A stretch of 64,000 nt of DNA from Citrobacter sp. 18056 (GTDB lineage: Bacteria; Pseudomonadota; Gammaproteobacteria; Enterobacterales; Enterobacteriaceae). The DNA lies in assembly GCA_902706235.1 (NCBI GenBank), contig CACSJR010000001.1:248001-312000 (forward strand). Direction: 5' to 3'. Under the pieces are notes generated by a model, which was not told the DNA's origin, did no database searches, and was given only the letters and a program-made list of their open reading frames with translations. Position numbers and translations under genes: made by a program. This document shows, piece by piece, positions 35,621-45,250 of this stretch; within the stretch, counting starts at the first letter, position 1, and each line of letters opens with the position of its first letter.

Positions 35621-36316
35621 ATGCTTAAGCGTTTCTTTATTACTGGTACGGATACCTCTGTTGGAAAGACGGTGGTATCACGCGCGTTGCTGCAGGCGTT
35701 GACCGCCAATGGCAAAAGCGTGGCAGGGTACAAACCTGTCGCCAAAGGCAGCAAGGAAACGCCTGAAGGACTGCGCAACAAAGATGCGCTGGTACTACAA
35801 AGTGTTTCCACCCCGGAACTTCCCTATAGCGCTATTAATCCTATCGCCCTGAGCGAAGAGGAAAGCAGCGTGGCGCACAGTCGCCCGATCAACTACACCT
35901 TATTGTCCAAAGGTCTGGATGACCTGAGTCAGCGTGTCGATCACGTGGTGGTCGAAGGCACAGGTGGCTGGCGTAGTCTGATGAACGATTTGCGCCCGCT
36001 CTCTGAATGGGTCGTACAGGAACAATTACCGGTTGTTATGGTGGTAGGTATCCAGGAAGGCTGCATCAATCATGCATTGCTGACCGCCCAGGCAATTGCG
36101 AACGATGGTCTGCCGTTAATCGGTTGGGTCGCTAACCGCATCAACCCGGGGCTGGCACACTACGCCGAAATCATCGACGTGCTGAGCAAAAAACTGCCAG
36201 CGCCATTGGTGGCTGAGCTTCCGTATCTGCCACGCGCTGAACAGCGTGAACTGAGCCACTACGTCGATTTAACCCTGTTCGGCGACATGCTGGCGGTAGA
36301 TAGAGTCCTGGCGTAA
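35621..36316 (+). CDS. ynfK: dethiobiotin synthetase paralogue (YnfK/BioD2)
   Basis: 231 residues with the ATP P-loop GTDTSVGKT at residue 8-16 and the GTGGWRS region near 110, as in BioD. It converts 7,8-diaminononanoate to dethiobiotin in principle; E. coli keeps this second copy next to mlc. Its last 48 bases overlap the end of clcB on the other strand. Confidence 0.92.
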   Translation: MLKRFFITGTDTSVGKTVVSRALLQALTANGKSVAGYKPVAKGSKETPEGLRNKDALVLQSVSTPELPYSAINPIALSEEESSVAHSRPINYTLLSKGLDDLSQRVDHVVVEGTGGWRSLMNDLRPLSEWVVQEQLPVVMVVGIQEGCINHALLTAQAIANDGLPLIGWVANRINPGLAHYAEIIDVLSKKLPAPLVAELPYLPRAEQRELSHYVDLTLFGDMLAVDRVLA

Positions 36317-37564
36317 CGTCCGCGACAGCACCGACGCCACCACGCAGGAAATCAGTAAGCCGGGCAGCAGTGCATACTGCCCGGTCATTTCACAGATCAT
36401 CAATGTCGACATAATGGGTGCATGCGTTGTAGCCGCCAACAGTGTGGCCATTCCCGTCAACCCCATCAGCACCGCCATTTCATTGCCGTCCGGCAGCCAT
36501 AGCCCCCAGAATCGGGCAAACAACATGCCAATCGCCATACCGACAAACAGCGTTGGCGTGAATACGCCGCCCGGCGCACCGGAGCCGCTGCTCGACAGCA
36601 CTGCCAGCAATTTACACAAAAACACGCCCGCCACTGCGCCAAATAGCGGCGGCGCCAGCAGATAGCTTTGCACCACACTGTAGCCATTGCCCCATACCGC
36701 AGGCGTTAATAACGACAGCAACCCGACGATAAATCCGCCCAGTGCCAACTGCCATGGCGGAGACAGTTTGAGCCGTAAAAACAGCGAATGGGTGAAACCC
36801 ATCAGCCAGATAAACACTGGCCCGCACAGCCCGGCGAGCAGCCCGGTCGCCAGCATCATGCCGTAAGTGCCCGCACTGTGTGGGGCGTCGACGTGAACCA
36901 CATACAGCAGCGCCGGGCCACCGCTCAGCAGATTGGTTATCAGCAGGGCAATCACCGCCGCGACCACTACCGGCCCGAGCGAGGCCAGCATTAACGTGCC
37001 GAACAAGATTTCTGCGATAAACAGGCTGCCCGCCAATGGCGCGTGATAAGCGCTGGCCATCCCGGCGGCGGCTCCGCAGGCAATCCACAGTTTCCATTCG
37101 TCTTTGGGCGTAAAACGTTTAGCAAAGAAAGAGGCGGCGAGAGCAGCGAGCAGGATCATCGCACCTTCGCGGCCAATGGCGCTGCCGCTAACCACAACCA
37201 GCAACGACGCAAGAGATTTCACCAGACTCGCGCCGTAATCGAACTGTCCGTCGCCGGTTTCCAGTGCTTCCATGTAATCCGTTGGTGCGTGCGGTCGCTG
37301 GCGAGTGGAACGCTGCCAGCCCCACAGCAGTAGCCCGGCAGCGAGTCCACCGAGCGCAGGCGTCAACAGCCGTCGCCACCAGGGCAAGCTGCCAGCGGCG
37401 TACACCAGGCTTTTGCTGTCGTCGCTCAAAAACAGCCACTCGAGCAGATACATGGCGTGACGAAACAGCGCCACGGCAAGGGCGGCAAGAATGCCGACTA
37501 TCGTCGCAATGAGCAGGCGGCGAAACATAGCCTGAATGTCAGGATAAGCATGAAGACGATGCAT
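36269..37564 (-). CDS. clcB: ClC-family chloride channel/antiporter ClcB
   Basis: 431 residues with ClC selectivity motifs: [10 protein letters not shown] (near 145), [11 protein letters not shown] (near 325) and the later AATTHAPIM. Moves chloride, coupled to acid resistance in E. coli. ATG at 37564 gives the longest form; an internal ATG at 37528 ([12 protein letters not shown]) is an alternative. Convergent with ynfK, with a 48-base overlap. Confidence 0.92.
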   Translation of the reverse strand: MHRLHAYPDIQAMFRRLLIATIVGILAALAVALFRHAMYLLEWLFLSDDSKSLVYAAGSLPWWRRLLTPALGGLAAGLLLWGWQRSTRQRPHAPTDYMEALETGDGQFDYGASLVKSLASLLVVVSGSAIGREGAMILLAALAASFFAKRFTPKDEWKLWIACGAAAGMASAYHAPLAGSLFIAEILFGTLMLASLGPVVVAAVIALLITNLLSGGPALLYVVHVDAPHSAGTYGMMLATGLLAGLCGPVFIWLMGFTHSLFLRLKLSPPWQLALGGFIVGLLSLLTPAVWGNGYSVVQSYLLAPPLFGAVAGVFLCKLLAVLSSSGSGAPGGVFTPTLFVGMAIGMLFARFWGLWLPDGNEMAVLMGLTGMATLLAATTHAPIMSTLMICEMTGQYALLPGLLISCVVASVLSRTLRQDSIYRQHVAEQG

Positions 37565-37640
37565 CTTTTTTCACGGTTGATCAGAGTGATACCGTATTGT
37601 GCGAGGAAATCGGGAGCTTGGCAAAAAACAAACGCAGAAA

Positions 37641-37660
37641 TCCCCCTCGGGTGAGGGGGA
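37641..37660 (-). terminator. hairpin downstream of osmV
   Basis: TCCCCCTC-GGGT-GAGGGGGA is a perfect 8-base-pair stem with a 4-base loop, 6 bases after the osmV stop. On the minus strand it continues into TTTCTGCG and later TTTTTT, so it likely ends the osm operon. Confidence 0.6.
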
Positions 37661-37666
37661 AATCGG

Positions 37667-38815
37667 TTAATCTGCGGAATGGATATTCAGCGCACGGCGC
37701 GTACGGCCAGAGCTGAGATAGTCGGCAATGTAATCCTGGGAGATTTCACCGTTGTAGCGGCCGTCTTCATCGACGATAGGCATCCAGCTGGTGTTGCTTT
37801 CATATAGCTTAGAAAGCACCACGCGCAGGTTGTCCTCGGCTTTACCGGTGACGCGGAACGGGTGCAGCAGATCCGCGCAGCTGCCGGAGGCGTTACGCGC
37901 TTCGCGACGCTTCACAAAGCCCAGCGGTTTGCCGTCGTTATCCACCACCGTAATCGCACGAATGTCGTTGTCGTCCATGGTCGAGAAGGCTTCCGGCAGG
38001 GCGGTATCGCGTTTCACGGTGATGGTTGGCTGCTGGTCGGTGACGTCACCGGCTGATACTAACAGCAGGCGTTTCAACGTGCGGTCCTGACCGACAAACG
38101 AACCGACAAACTCATTCGCCGGTTTCGCCAGCAGTTCGTCGGGGCTGGCGCACTGTACGATGCGGCCCTGACGGAACACTGCAATACGGTCGCCGAGTTT
38201 CAGTGCTTCATCAATGTCGTGGCTGACCAGCATCACCGTTTTTTTCAGCTGGCGCTGCATCTCGAGGAACTGGTTCTGGATCACTTCACGGTTAATCGGG
38301 TCGACGGCGCCGAACGGTTCATCCATCAGTAGCACTGGTGGATCCGCTGCCAGCGCACGGATAACCCCGATACGCTGCTGCTGTCCGCCGGACATCTCTT
38401 TCGGATAGCGGCTCAGGAATTTTTTGGGGTCCATCGCCACCATATCCATCAGCTCTTCGGCGCGCGCTTTGTAGCGGGCTTTATCCCAACCCAGCATCCG
38501 CGGCACGACGGTGATGTTTTCCTCAATGGTCATGTTCGGGAACAGACCAATCTGCTGGATAACGTAGCCGATATTACGACGCAGGTTGACGGTGTCCATG
38601 TCGCTGGTGTCCTGGCCGTTAATCAGGATTTTCCCGCTGCTCGCCGGGATCAGGCGGTTAATCATTTTAAGCGTCGTGGTTTTCCCGCAGCCGGACGGCC
38701 CCAGCAGGACGCACATTTCACCTTCCGGCACGTTGAGGTTGACGTTATCGACGGCGTTAAAGCTCTGGCCGTTCTTTTGCGTAAATTGTTTGGTCAGATT
38801 TTCTAACTTTATCAT
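37667..38815 (-). CDS. osmV: glycine betaine/choline-O-sulfate ABC importer ATPase OsmV
   Basis: 382 residues. Walker A GPSGCGKTT (near 40), signature SGGQQQR (near 140), Walker B VLLMDEP, then two CBS-like domains at the C-terminus that sense ionic strength in ProV/OpuA relatives. Part of the OsmU osmoprotectant importer. The start overlaps the osmW stop by one base; the frame also runs 25 codons upstream over osmW. Confidence 0.9.
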   Translation of the reverse strand: MIKLENLTKQFTQKNGQSFNAVDNVNLNVPEGEMCVLLGPSGCGKTTTLKMINRLIPASSGKILINGQDTSDMDTVNLRRNIGYVIQQIGLFPNMTIEENITVVPRMLGWDKARYKARAEELMDMVAMDPKKFLSRYPKEMSGGQQQRIGVIRALAADPPVLLMDEPFGAVDPINREVIQNQFLEMQRQLKKTVMLVSHDIDEALKLGDRIAVFRQGRIVQCASPDELLAKPANEFVGSFVGQDRTLKRLLLVSAGDVTDQQPTITVKRDTALPEAFSTMDDNDIRAITVVDNDGKPLGFVKRREARNASGSCADLLHPFRVTGKAEDNLRVVLSKLYESNTSWMPIVDEDGRYNGEISQDYIADYLSSGRTRRALNIHSAD

Positions 38816-39462
38816 TATCGAATCCCCTTTGGTGTCAGGACAATCTGCAGTCGGTGCAGCAACCAGTCGAGCACAATAGCCAGCAGGCAAATCATTAACG
38901 CCCCGGCAATTAACATACGAATATCGCTCCCGCCAATGCCGTTCAGCAGCAGCAGGCCGAGACCGCCCGCGCCGATGACCGCGGCTATCGCCATGACGCC
39001 GATGTTCATCACCACCGCAGTACGGATGCCGCCGAAAATCACTGGCAGCGCCATCGGGATTTCCACCCAGCGCAGACGTTGCCAGAAGGTCATGCCAATC
39101 CCTCGGCCAGCTTCACGCAGCCCCGGCGGCAGATTATCAAGCGCGGTATGGGTGTTACGTACAATCGGCAGCAGTGAGTAAAGGAATACCGCGGTGATGG
39201 CGGGCAGGGCACCAATACCCTGACCGATCAGCGAAAACAGCGGGATCATCAGACCAAACAGCGCAATCGACGGGATGGTCAGCAAAATGGTGGTCAGGCC
39301 CAGAATCGGCGTTGCCAGCCATTTGTGGCGCACAATCAGAATACCTAGCGGCACGCCGATGATGATTGCCAGCCCAACGGCGAGCAGAACCAGCCACAGA
39401 TGCTGCCAGGTCAGCGTCGCCAGATAACTCCAGTTATCAATCATGTAGTGAATCGTATCCAT
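38815..39462 (-). CDS. osmW: osmoprotectant ABC importer permease OsmW
   Basis: 215 residues, five to six membrane helices, with the EAA-type loop LREAGRGIGMTFWQRLRWVEIP. One of the two permease subunits. Starts 9 bases after the osmX stop with GGAGGC upstream. Confidence 0.9.
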   Translation of the reverse strand: MDTIHYMIDNWSYLATLTWQHLWLVLLAVGLAIIIGVPLGILIVRHKWLATPILGLTTILLTIPSIALFGLMIPLFSLIGQGIGALPAITAVFLYSLLPIVRNTHTALDNLPPGLREAGRGIGMTFWQRLRWVEIPMALPVIFGGIRTAVVMNIGVMAIAAVIGAGGLGLLLLNGIGGSDIRMLIAGALMICLLAIVLDWLLHRLQIVLTPKGIR

Positions 39463-39471
39463 GACGCCTCC

Positions 39472-40374
39472 TTATTCCAGGCCTTTGCTGTGCAGGAAGT
39501 CCCGCGCAACCTGTTGTGGCGACTGGTGATCGATATCTACGCGCTTGTTCAGCTCGGTGATCACCTCATTATTCAGCAGACCGGAAAGCGTGTTCATCGC
39601 TTCTTCAAGCCCCGGGTTGGCTTCCAGCGTGTCCTTACGCACCACCGGCGTCACGGCGTAGCTTGGGAAGAAACCTTTGTCATCCTTCAGCACTTTGAGA
39701 TCGAAGCCTTTCACGCGGCCATCAGTGGTGTAAATCAGACCGGCATCGACGAACCCGTCGCGCACGGCGTTATACACCAGGCCTGGGTCCATCTGACGGA
39801 TTTGCGGACGGTCGAGCGGCATGTTGTAGGCTTGCTGCAACGGTTTCATCCCATCGCTGCGCCCGGCGAACTCCAGATCCAGACCCAGCAGCCAGTTGTG
39901 TTTTGGGTCGGTCTGACGAATGTGTTCAATCTTCGCCACCATTTCCGACATGGTGTTGATGTTTTCCGCTTCGGCGCGTTTACGCTGCATCGCAAAGGCG
40001 TAGGTGTTGTTCATGTCTGCCGGTTTAAGCCAAATCAGGCCGAGCTTTTCATCGAGGCGTTTTACAGTGTTGTAAGACTCCTGGGGAGACATGCGCTTAT
40101 TGATGTGGTTGAAGATGATGAGTGAGGTGCCGGTGTATTCCCAGGTCATGTCAATTTGCTTGTTGATCATGGCGTTGCGGGAAATTACGGTCGCAATGTT
40201 GGTTTGCGGCTGAACCTGGAAACCTTTCTTACGCAGATACTGCACGGTCATGGCGGACAAAATATGCTGTTCGGTAAAGCTTTTTGTCGCCAGAATGATC
40301 GGGGCCGCGTGGGCCTGCCCGGCAACCATCGCCAGCGCAGCGGCGGCGACAAACAGACGTTTCAATCGTCTCAT
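39472..40374 (-). CDS. osmX: osmoprotectant ABC importer substrate-binding protein OsmX
   Basis: 300 residues with a signal peptide ending AHAAP; OpuAC/ProX-like fold ([13 protein letters not shown] near the start, [24 protein letters not shown]). Periplasmic receptor. No lipobox Cys, so it is soluble. Confidence 0.9.
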   Translation of the reverse strand: MRRLKRLFVAAAALAMVAGQAHAAPIILATKSFTEQHILSAMTVQYLRKKGFQVQPQTNIATVISRNAMINKQIDMTWEYTGTSLIIFNHINKRMSPQESYNTVKRLDEKLGLIWLKPADMNNTYAFAMQRKRAEAENINTMSEMVAKIEHIRQTDPKHNWLLGLDLEFAGRSDGMKPLQQAYNMPLDRPQIRQMDPGLVYNAVRDGFVDAGLIYTTDGRVKGFDLKVLKDDKGFFPSYAVTPVVRKDTLEANPGLEEAMNTLSGLLNNEVITELNKRVDIDHQSPQQVARDFLHSKGLE

Positions 40375-40393
40375 GTAATGCTCCTGATTATTG

Positions 40394-41107
40394 TTATTCG
40401 GCGGTATGCGGGCTGAGTAAGCGTCCCAGACCCGCCAACAGCGTGTCGAGGATCAGGGCGAAAAGGGCCGTCGCGACCGCGCCGAGGATAAGCGTCGGGA
40501 AGTCGTTCAGGTAAATGCCCGGGAAGATAAGCTCGCCGTAGCTGCTGGCGCCAATCAGGAATGCCAGCGGCGCGGTACCGACGTTAATCGCGGTGGCAAT
40601 GCGAATACCTGAGAGCATCACCGGCCAGGCGTTAGGAATTTCCACCTGCCACAAACGCTGCATTTTGGTCATGCCGATACCGTTCGCTGCTTCCAGCAGA
40701 GAGCCCGGCACTGAACACAAGCCTGCGTAGGTGTTACGCACAATCGGCAGCAGTGACGCCAGAAACAGCGCCACAATCGCGGGCTTATCGCCGATGCCGA
40801 CAACCACCATCGCTAACGCCAGCACCGCGAGTGGCGGCAAGGTGTTACCGATGTTGAAAATCTGCATCACGTATTCGGCGATACCGCGTGCGGCAGGACG
40901 GCTCAGAAGAATTCCGCTGGGAATACCGACCAGGAGCGCGAAGAACATTGAGGAGAACACCAGGGTCAGGTGCTGTTGTCCGAGATAGACTAAATCAACC
41001 TGACGAGAGCGGATTGTCTCAAGGCCGATTCCCCACGTGAGTAATGCCAGGACCGCGATAATCGCGCCTATAAACAACAGCGCGCGGGTCAGTAAAGAGT
41101 TGTGCAT
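40394..41107 (-). CDS. osmY: osmoprotectant ABC importer permease OsmY
   Basis: 237 residues, second permease of the OsmU-type system, with the EAA loop [21 protein letters not shown]. Start at 41107 has GGGAGA upstream; an ATG at 41131 has none. First gene of the operon (Y-X-W-V in transcription order). The name follows Salmonella osmU and is not the unrelated BON-domain periplasmic OsmY of E. coli. Confidence 0.85.
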   Translation of the reverse strand: MHNSLLTRALLFIGAIIAVLALLTWGIGLETIRSRQVDLVYLGQQHLTLVFSSMFFALLVGIPSGILLSRPAARGIAEYVMQIFNIGNTLPPLAVLALAMVVVGIGDKPAIVALFLASLLPIVRNTYAGLCSVPGSLLEAANGIGMTKMQRLWQVEIPNAWPVMLSGIRIATAINVGTAPLAFLIGASSYGELIFPGIYLNDFPTLILGAVATALFALILDTLLAGLGRLLSPHTAE

Positions 41108-41408
41108 TGCAGTGTGTCTCCCTGTGTGCATGCGTTATCGCAACGACGTTGCTTGTTGTTATGCCATGTTCCGGCAGGGTTTAAGACCTATAGCAAGTGC
41201 TTGGGAAGGATTCCAGAAGAGGGGCGAATTAAGTGACGGGGTCAGGTTTTGTAAACAAGGTGTTACGCCTTATGACATAAAGGCTGAGTGGCAAAAGACC
41301 AGAATAGTCTTAAAGCTTAGCGGCAAAAGTGACGTTGTCACAAGAAGTGGTTTTGCAGGTGACTGAAATTTAAGTTAAGTCACCCGCCGGGCGGCGGGTG
41401 ATAGCGGA
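41108..41408. other. osmY upstream region
   Basis: 301 bases without a gene. On the minus strand a TTGCTATAGG element lies about 85 bases before the osmY ATG, a possible extended -10. A 13-base palindrome GCAACGACGTTGC (41140-41152) sits in the leader. The left end carries the dmsD terminator-like hairpin. Confidence 0.5.
41381..41400 (-). terminator. hairpin after dmsD
   Basis: CACCCGCC-GGGC-GGCGGGTG: perfect 8-base-pair stem, 4-base loop, 8 bases after the dmsD stop. The T-rich stretch after it on the minus strand is broken, so termination may be partial. Confidence 0.5.
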
Positions 41409-42023
41409 TTAACGATAAAGTTTTTTATCGGCAACCGGCGACAGCAATTCGGTCTGCCAGAAGGCCAGCGTCTGCTGTGCCAGCTCGCCGAGCGAGCGGT
41501 AGAAAGGATGCCCGGCATGGGCAACAAACTCTTCAAGGAAACGACCTGACCACGGCAACAGGTGCCAGCTCAACAGCTGCTGCCACTCTTCGTCGCGGTT
41601 GTTCTCTTTGAGCCAGGCGGCCAGCATCAGCAGAGTACCGAAATGATCTTCCGGCTCATTCTGCTGCGCTTCAAAGGCGATTCCGTTTTCACGCATCCAC
41701 TGGCGTAGAGCGAGGGTTGAGTCACCAAACAGGACGTTTTCGCGATCCAGCCAGACCGAACCCCACGGCGGCGCGGGTAGTGCGTAGGGGCCGACGAAAA
41801 GACGTTGAAATGCTTCGCTGAGTGGCTCCTCTGACGCGGCCTGAAAACTGTCGACCAGCTCCGGTTTGAAAGGAATCGATTCCGGCCACTGCTGCGCCCA
41901 GCTTCCGTCACGGAAGGCGGCGATCAGTGGGGCGATGTTTTCGCTCTGCGGGTCATAATAAAACAGTCCACCCAGCACGCGGCCAGTGATGGCGATGGCT
42001 TCAACGAAGCGCGGTTGATTCAT
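41409..42023 (-). CDS. dmsD: Tat proofreading chaperone DmsD
   Basis: 204 residues of the TorD/DmsD family: PPWGSVWLD (near 85), EPEDHFGTLLM (near 122) and LPWSGRFLEEF (near 155). Binds the twin-arginine leader of DMSO/selenate reductase catalytic subunits until the molybdenum cofactor is in place. AAGGAAA upstream of the ATG. It follows ynfE after 95 bases, whereas E. coli has ynfF, ynfG and ynfH in between. Confidence 0.92.
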   Translation of the reverse strand: MNQPRFVEAIAITGRVLGGLFYYDPQSENIAPLIAAFRDGSWAQQWPESIPFKPELVDSFQAASEEPLSEAFQRLFVGPYALPAPPWGSVWLDRENVLFGDSTLALRQWMRENGIAFEAQQNEPEDHFGTLLMLAAWLKENNRDEEWQQLLSWHLLPWSGRFLEEFVAHAGHPFYRSLGELAQQTLAFWQTELLSPVADKKLYR

Positions 42024-42118
42024 AACATTTTCCTTGCTGCGGCGGGGAATGCTCCCCGCCGGTGGACTTCACTTATTAAACATATAACGGCGTTTTCCCA
42101 CGCCGTCACGCAGAAGGA
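42024..42118. other. ynfE-dmsD spacer where ynfFGH are missing
   Basis: 95 bases with two hairpins: GGCGGGGA-ATGC-TCCCCGCC (42041-42060) and ACGGCG-N8-CGCCGT (42087-42106). No coding sequence and no trace of FeS-protein or membrane-anchor genes could be read. Confidence 0.7.
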
Positions 42119-44563
42119 CTATACCTTCTCGATCTGCACCAGATTAGTATGTTGCGGATTGCCTTTCGCCAGAGGCGACGGGCGATGTGTGGTCAGCGTG
42201 TTGATGCATGACCCATGATCGATTCGGTCCCCGTTCATACTGGCATCATGCCACGCGCCCTGGCCCATTGCGCTCACACCCGGCATGATGCGCGGGGTGA
42301 CTTTCGCCTCAATACGCAACTCGCCACGATCGTTAAAGACCCGCACCATATCACCGCTACGAATGCCGCGTTTGGCTGCGTCCGCTGGGTTGAGCCACAC
42401 TTCCTGACGACAGGCGGCTTTCAGCACGTCGACGTTACCATAGCTGGAGTGCGTGCGGGCTTTATAATGGAAGCCAAACAGCTGCAGCGGGAAGGTATCG
42501 CGCTGTGGGGCATCCCAGCCGTCAAACGTTGACGCGTACACCGGCAGCGGGCTGATAGTGTCGTCTTTTTCCAGCTCCCAGCTTTCGGCGATGCTGGCCA
42601 GCTGTGCAGAGTAAATTTCAATTTTACCCGACGGCGTTTTCAGCGGGTTGGCGTCCGGGTCTTTACGGAAATCCTTATAAGCCACGAAATGGCCGTTAGG
42701 GTCTTTGCGTTTGTAAATTCCCATCGCTTTCAGCGCTTCATAAGAAGGGAGTTCCGGGTCTTTGGCGAGCATTTTGGCGTACAGGAATTGCAGCCATTCC
42801 GCCTGCGTACGGCCTTCGGTAAATTTCTGATGCACGTCAGCGCCGAGGCGTTTTGCCACTTCGCTCATGATCCAGTAAATCGGTTTGCGTTCGAATTTCG
42901 CATTTGTAGCAGGCTGGATGAAAATCAGATAACCCATATTACCCGCGTAATCGTTAGGAATGATATCTTCCTGCTCCACGGTCATCAGGTCCGGCAGCAG
43001 CAGGTCAGCGTATTTTGCCGAGGCGGTCATAAAGTTTTCGATGACCACAATCATTTCGCATTTTTTATCATCCTGAAGAATGTCGTGGGTGCGATTAATC
43101 TGCGAATGCTGGTTGATTATTGTGTTACCAGCGTAGTTCCAGATGAACTTAATGGGCACATCCAGTTTATCTTTACCGCGCACCCCGTCACGGATGGCGG
43201 TCATTTCGGTGCCACGTTCAATGGCATCGGTCCAGGTGAAACAGGAGATTGCGGTTTTCACCGGGTTTTGCAGCACCGGCATACGTTCAATTGTGATGGT
43301 GTAGGTCGATTCACGCGCGCCACTGTTACCACCGTTAATGCCCACGTTGCCCGTCAGTATCGGCAGCATGGCGATAGCGCGCGCCGTCAGTTCACCATTG
43401 GCCTGGCGTTGTGGGCCCCAGCCCTGGCAGATATACGCAGGTTTGGCAGTGCCGATTTCACGCGCCAGTTTGATGATTTTATCCGCTGGGATCCCGGTAA
43501 TACGTGAGGCCCATTCCGGTGTTTTAGCGATAGCGTCGTCGCCTTGACCGAGAATATACGCCTTGTAATGCCCATTGGCGGGCGCGCCTTCCGGCAGCGT
43601 TTTTTCATCATAGCCGACGCAGTATTTGTCGAGGAACGGCTGGTCGACGAGATTTTCGGCAATCAACACCCAGGCGATGCCCGCCACTAGCGCGGCGTCT
43701 GTACCTGGGCGAATCGGCACCCATTCGTCTTCGCGCCCGGCGGCGGTGTCGGTATAACGCGGATCGATGACGATCATTCTGGCGTTAGAACGCTCGCGGG
43801 CCTGCTCCAGATACCAGGTAATGCCGCCGCCGCTCATGCGGGTTTCTGCCGGGTTGTTACCGAACATCACCACCAGCTGACTGTTCTCGATATCGGAGGT
43901 GCTGTTGCCCTCATTCGATCCATAGGTGTAGGGCATGGCACAGGCAATCTGTGCGGTACTGTATGTACCATAATGACTGAGAAAACCGCCGTAGCAGTTC
44001 ATCAGACGTGCCACCAAAGAGGCATACGGCGAAGAGCGTGTGATATTGCCGCCAACAATCCCGGAGGTGTAGTTAATGTAAACGGCTTCGTTGCCGTACT
44101 CTTTCACTACCTGTTTTAGGCTGTCGGTCAACATATCGAGCGCTTCAGGCCAACTGATACGTTCGAACTTGCCTTCACTACGTTTGCCGACGCGCTTCAT
44201 CGGGTAATTCAGGCGTTCCGGGTGATTGATACGGCGGCGAATAGAGCGCCCGCGCAGACAGGCGCGTACCTGATGATCACCGTAGATATCATGGCCGGTA
44301 TTGTCGGTTTCGACCCAGTATACTTCGTCGTCGCGCACGTGCAGACGCAGGGCGCAGCGACTACCGCAGTTTACCGAACAGGCGCCCCAGACTACTTTGT
44401 CATCAGGCTGTGTGGCCTGTTGAACGGCGGCGGCTGCATTTTTCAGGGTAAAGGGAAGTGAAATTCCACTGGCGGCGAGGGCCATAGAGCCAATAGCAGT
44501 GGATTTGATCAGGCTGCGGCGGCTGATCCCGCCGGGGTGTACATGCTGTTCACTATCAGACAT
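42119..44563 (-). CDS. ynfE: DMSO/selenate reductase-type molybdoenzyme catalytic subunit (YnfE-like)
   Basis: 814 residues. Twin-arginine leader SRRSLIK at residues 15-21, a 4Fe-4S site (CSVNCGSRC ... RACLRGR, residues ~62-105), then the bis-MGD binding domains of the DmsA group (YGTYSTAQIACAMPYTYGS; FGNNPAETRMSGGG). Periplasmic anaerobic reductase: YnfE/F reduce selenate or DMSO in E. coli. There is one copy here rather than the E/F pair, and no FeS subunit or anchor gene in the operon, so the electron donor is unclear. YnfF or DmsA are alternative names. Confidence 0.88.
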   Translation of the reverse strand: MSDSEQHVHPGGISRRSLIKSTAIGSMALAASGISLPFTLKNAAAAVQQATQPDDKVVWGACSVNCGSRCALRLHVRDDEVYWVETDNTGHDIYGDHQVRACLRGRSIRRRINHPERLNYPMKRVGKRSEGKFERISWPEALDMLTDSLKQVVKEYGNEAVYINYTSGIVGGNITRSSPYASLVARLMNCYGGFLSHYGTYSTAQIACAMPYTYGSNEGNSTSDIENSQLVVMFGNNPAETRMSGGGITWYLEQARERSNARMIVIDPRYTDTAAGREDEWVPIRPGTDAALVAGIAWVLIAENLVDQPFLDKYCVGYDEKTLPEGAPANGHYKAYILGQGDDAIAKTPEWASRITGIPADKIIKLAREIGTAKPAYICQGWGPQRQANGELTARAIAMLPILTGNVGINGGNSGARESTYTITIERMPVLQNPVKTAISCFTWTDAIERGTEMTAIRDGVRGKDKLDVPIKFIWNYAGNTIINQHSQINRTHDILQDDKKCEMIVVIENFMTASAKYADLLLPDLMTVEQEDIIPNDYAGNMGYLIFIQPATNAKFERKPIYWIMSEVAKRLGADVHQKFTEGRTQAEWLQFLYAKMLAKDPELPSYEALKAMGIYKRKDPNGHFVAYKDFRKDPDANPLKTPSGKIEIYSAQLASIAESWELEKDDTISPLPVYASTFDGWDAPQRDTFPLQLFGFHYKARTHSSYGNVDVLKAACRQEVWLNPADAAKRGIRSGDMVRVFNDRGELRIEAKVTPRIMPGVSAMGQGAWHDASMNGDRIDHGSCINTLTTHRPSPLAKGNPQHTNLVQIEKV

Positions 44564-44644
44564 CGCTCACTCCATTTTTTATTTATGCACCGGACGCGCA
44601 GCCCGACTTTTGATGGAGGGATGTTACTTACTTAGAGGTATAGA

Positions 44645-44677
44645 GATATTATCCCCGGTCAATCCAGGGATAATATC
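44645..44677. terminator. inverted repeat between ynfD and ynfE
   Basis: GATATTATCCC (44645-44655) and GGGATAATATC (44667-44677) form a perfect 11-base-pair stem with an 11-base loop, 19 bases after the ynfD stop and 81 bases before the ynfE start region. Either the ynfD terminator or an operator; the lack of a long T-run leaves it open. Confidence 0.5.
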
Positions 44678-44696
44678 TTTCGTTTGAAGGCGAAGA

Positions 44697-44954
44697 CTAC
44701 TGCTGATCGTTGCCGTTGCGGGTGTAGAGAATTTTGAAGGTGTCGTTGGCGCAATGCCCGACCACCTGTGCATCCGGCCTGTCTGCCTGGTCGTTCGGCA
44801 CAATATTCAGCGTAAACCCGGATTCCGGCACGCCGTTGGTCACTATTTTCTGCTGGATGTCATCCTTAACTCGCTCGCAGGACTCCGGGGCAGCAGCGAA
44901 AGCAGGCATCGCGCCAGCCAGTAACAGTGCAAATAGCCAGTGAGTCTTTTTCAT
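44697..44954 (-). CDS. ynfD: DUF1161 family periplasmic protein YnfD
   Basis: 85 residues with a signal peptide ending PAFAAAP. Matches E. coli YnfD: ESCERVKDDIQQKI, NGVPESGFTL, VVGHCANDTFKILYTRN; two Cys likely form a disulfide. Function unknown. The ATG at 44954 is six bases after AAGGAG; an ATG at 44960 touches it. Confidence 0.88.
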   Translation of the reverse strand: MKKTHWLFALLLAGAMPAFAAAPESCERVKDDIQQKIVTNGVPESGFTLNIVPNDQADRPDAQVVGHCANDTFKILYTRNGNDQQ

Positions 44955-45250
44955 ACGCATCTCCTTGTCGCTATGGTGAGATAAAAGCATAGCACTCGTC
45001 GTGTAAGTAGCTGTCTTTGAAGTTAAGTTTCTGAAATTTCTGAGAGTAGGGAGAAATCACCAAAATCTCACCAATCCTGTTCCCCAATATCACACCACCA
45101 AACGGACCCAATCGTTACGCCGGCGGCTAGTTAAATTTAATAATAAACAAGTTAAATGATTTTCATTTAGATAATGGCACATAGGGTTTAATGTTTTATT
45201 AAGGTTTGCCTCACACTCGAAAAAATATATCCCAACAGGTTACGATTTTT

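Noticed and set aside
42689-43507. 272-residue plus-strand frame opposite ynfE
   Set aside because: Antisense shadow; the molybdoenzyme is intact on the other strand.
44564-44645. Possible FNR site upstream of ynfE (TTGATGGAGGGATG)
   Set aside because: Only one half fits TTGAT-N4-ATCAA; the second half does not match.
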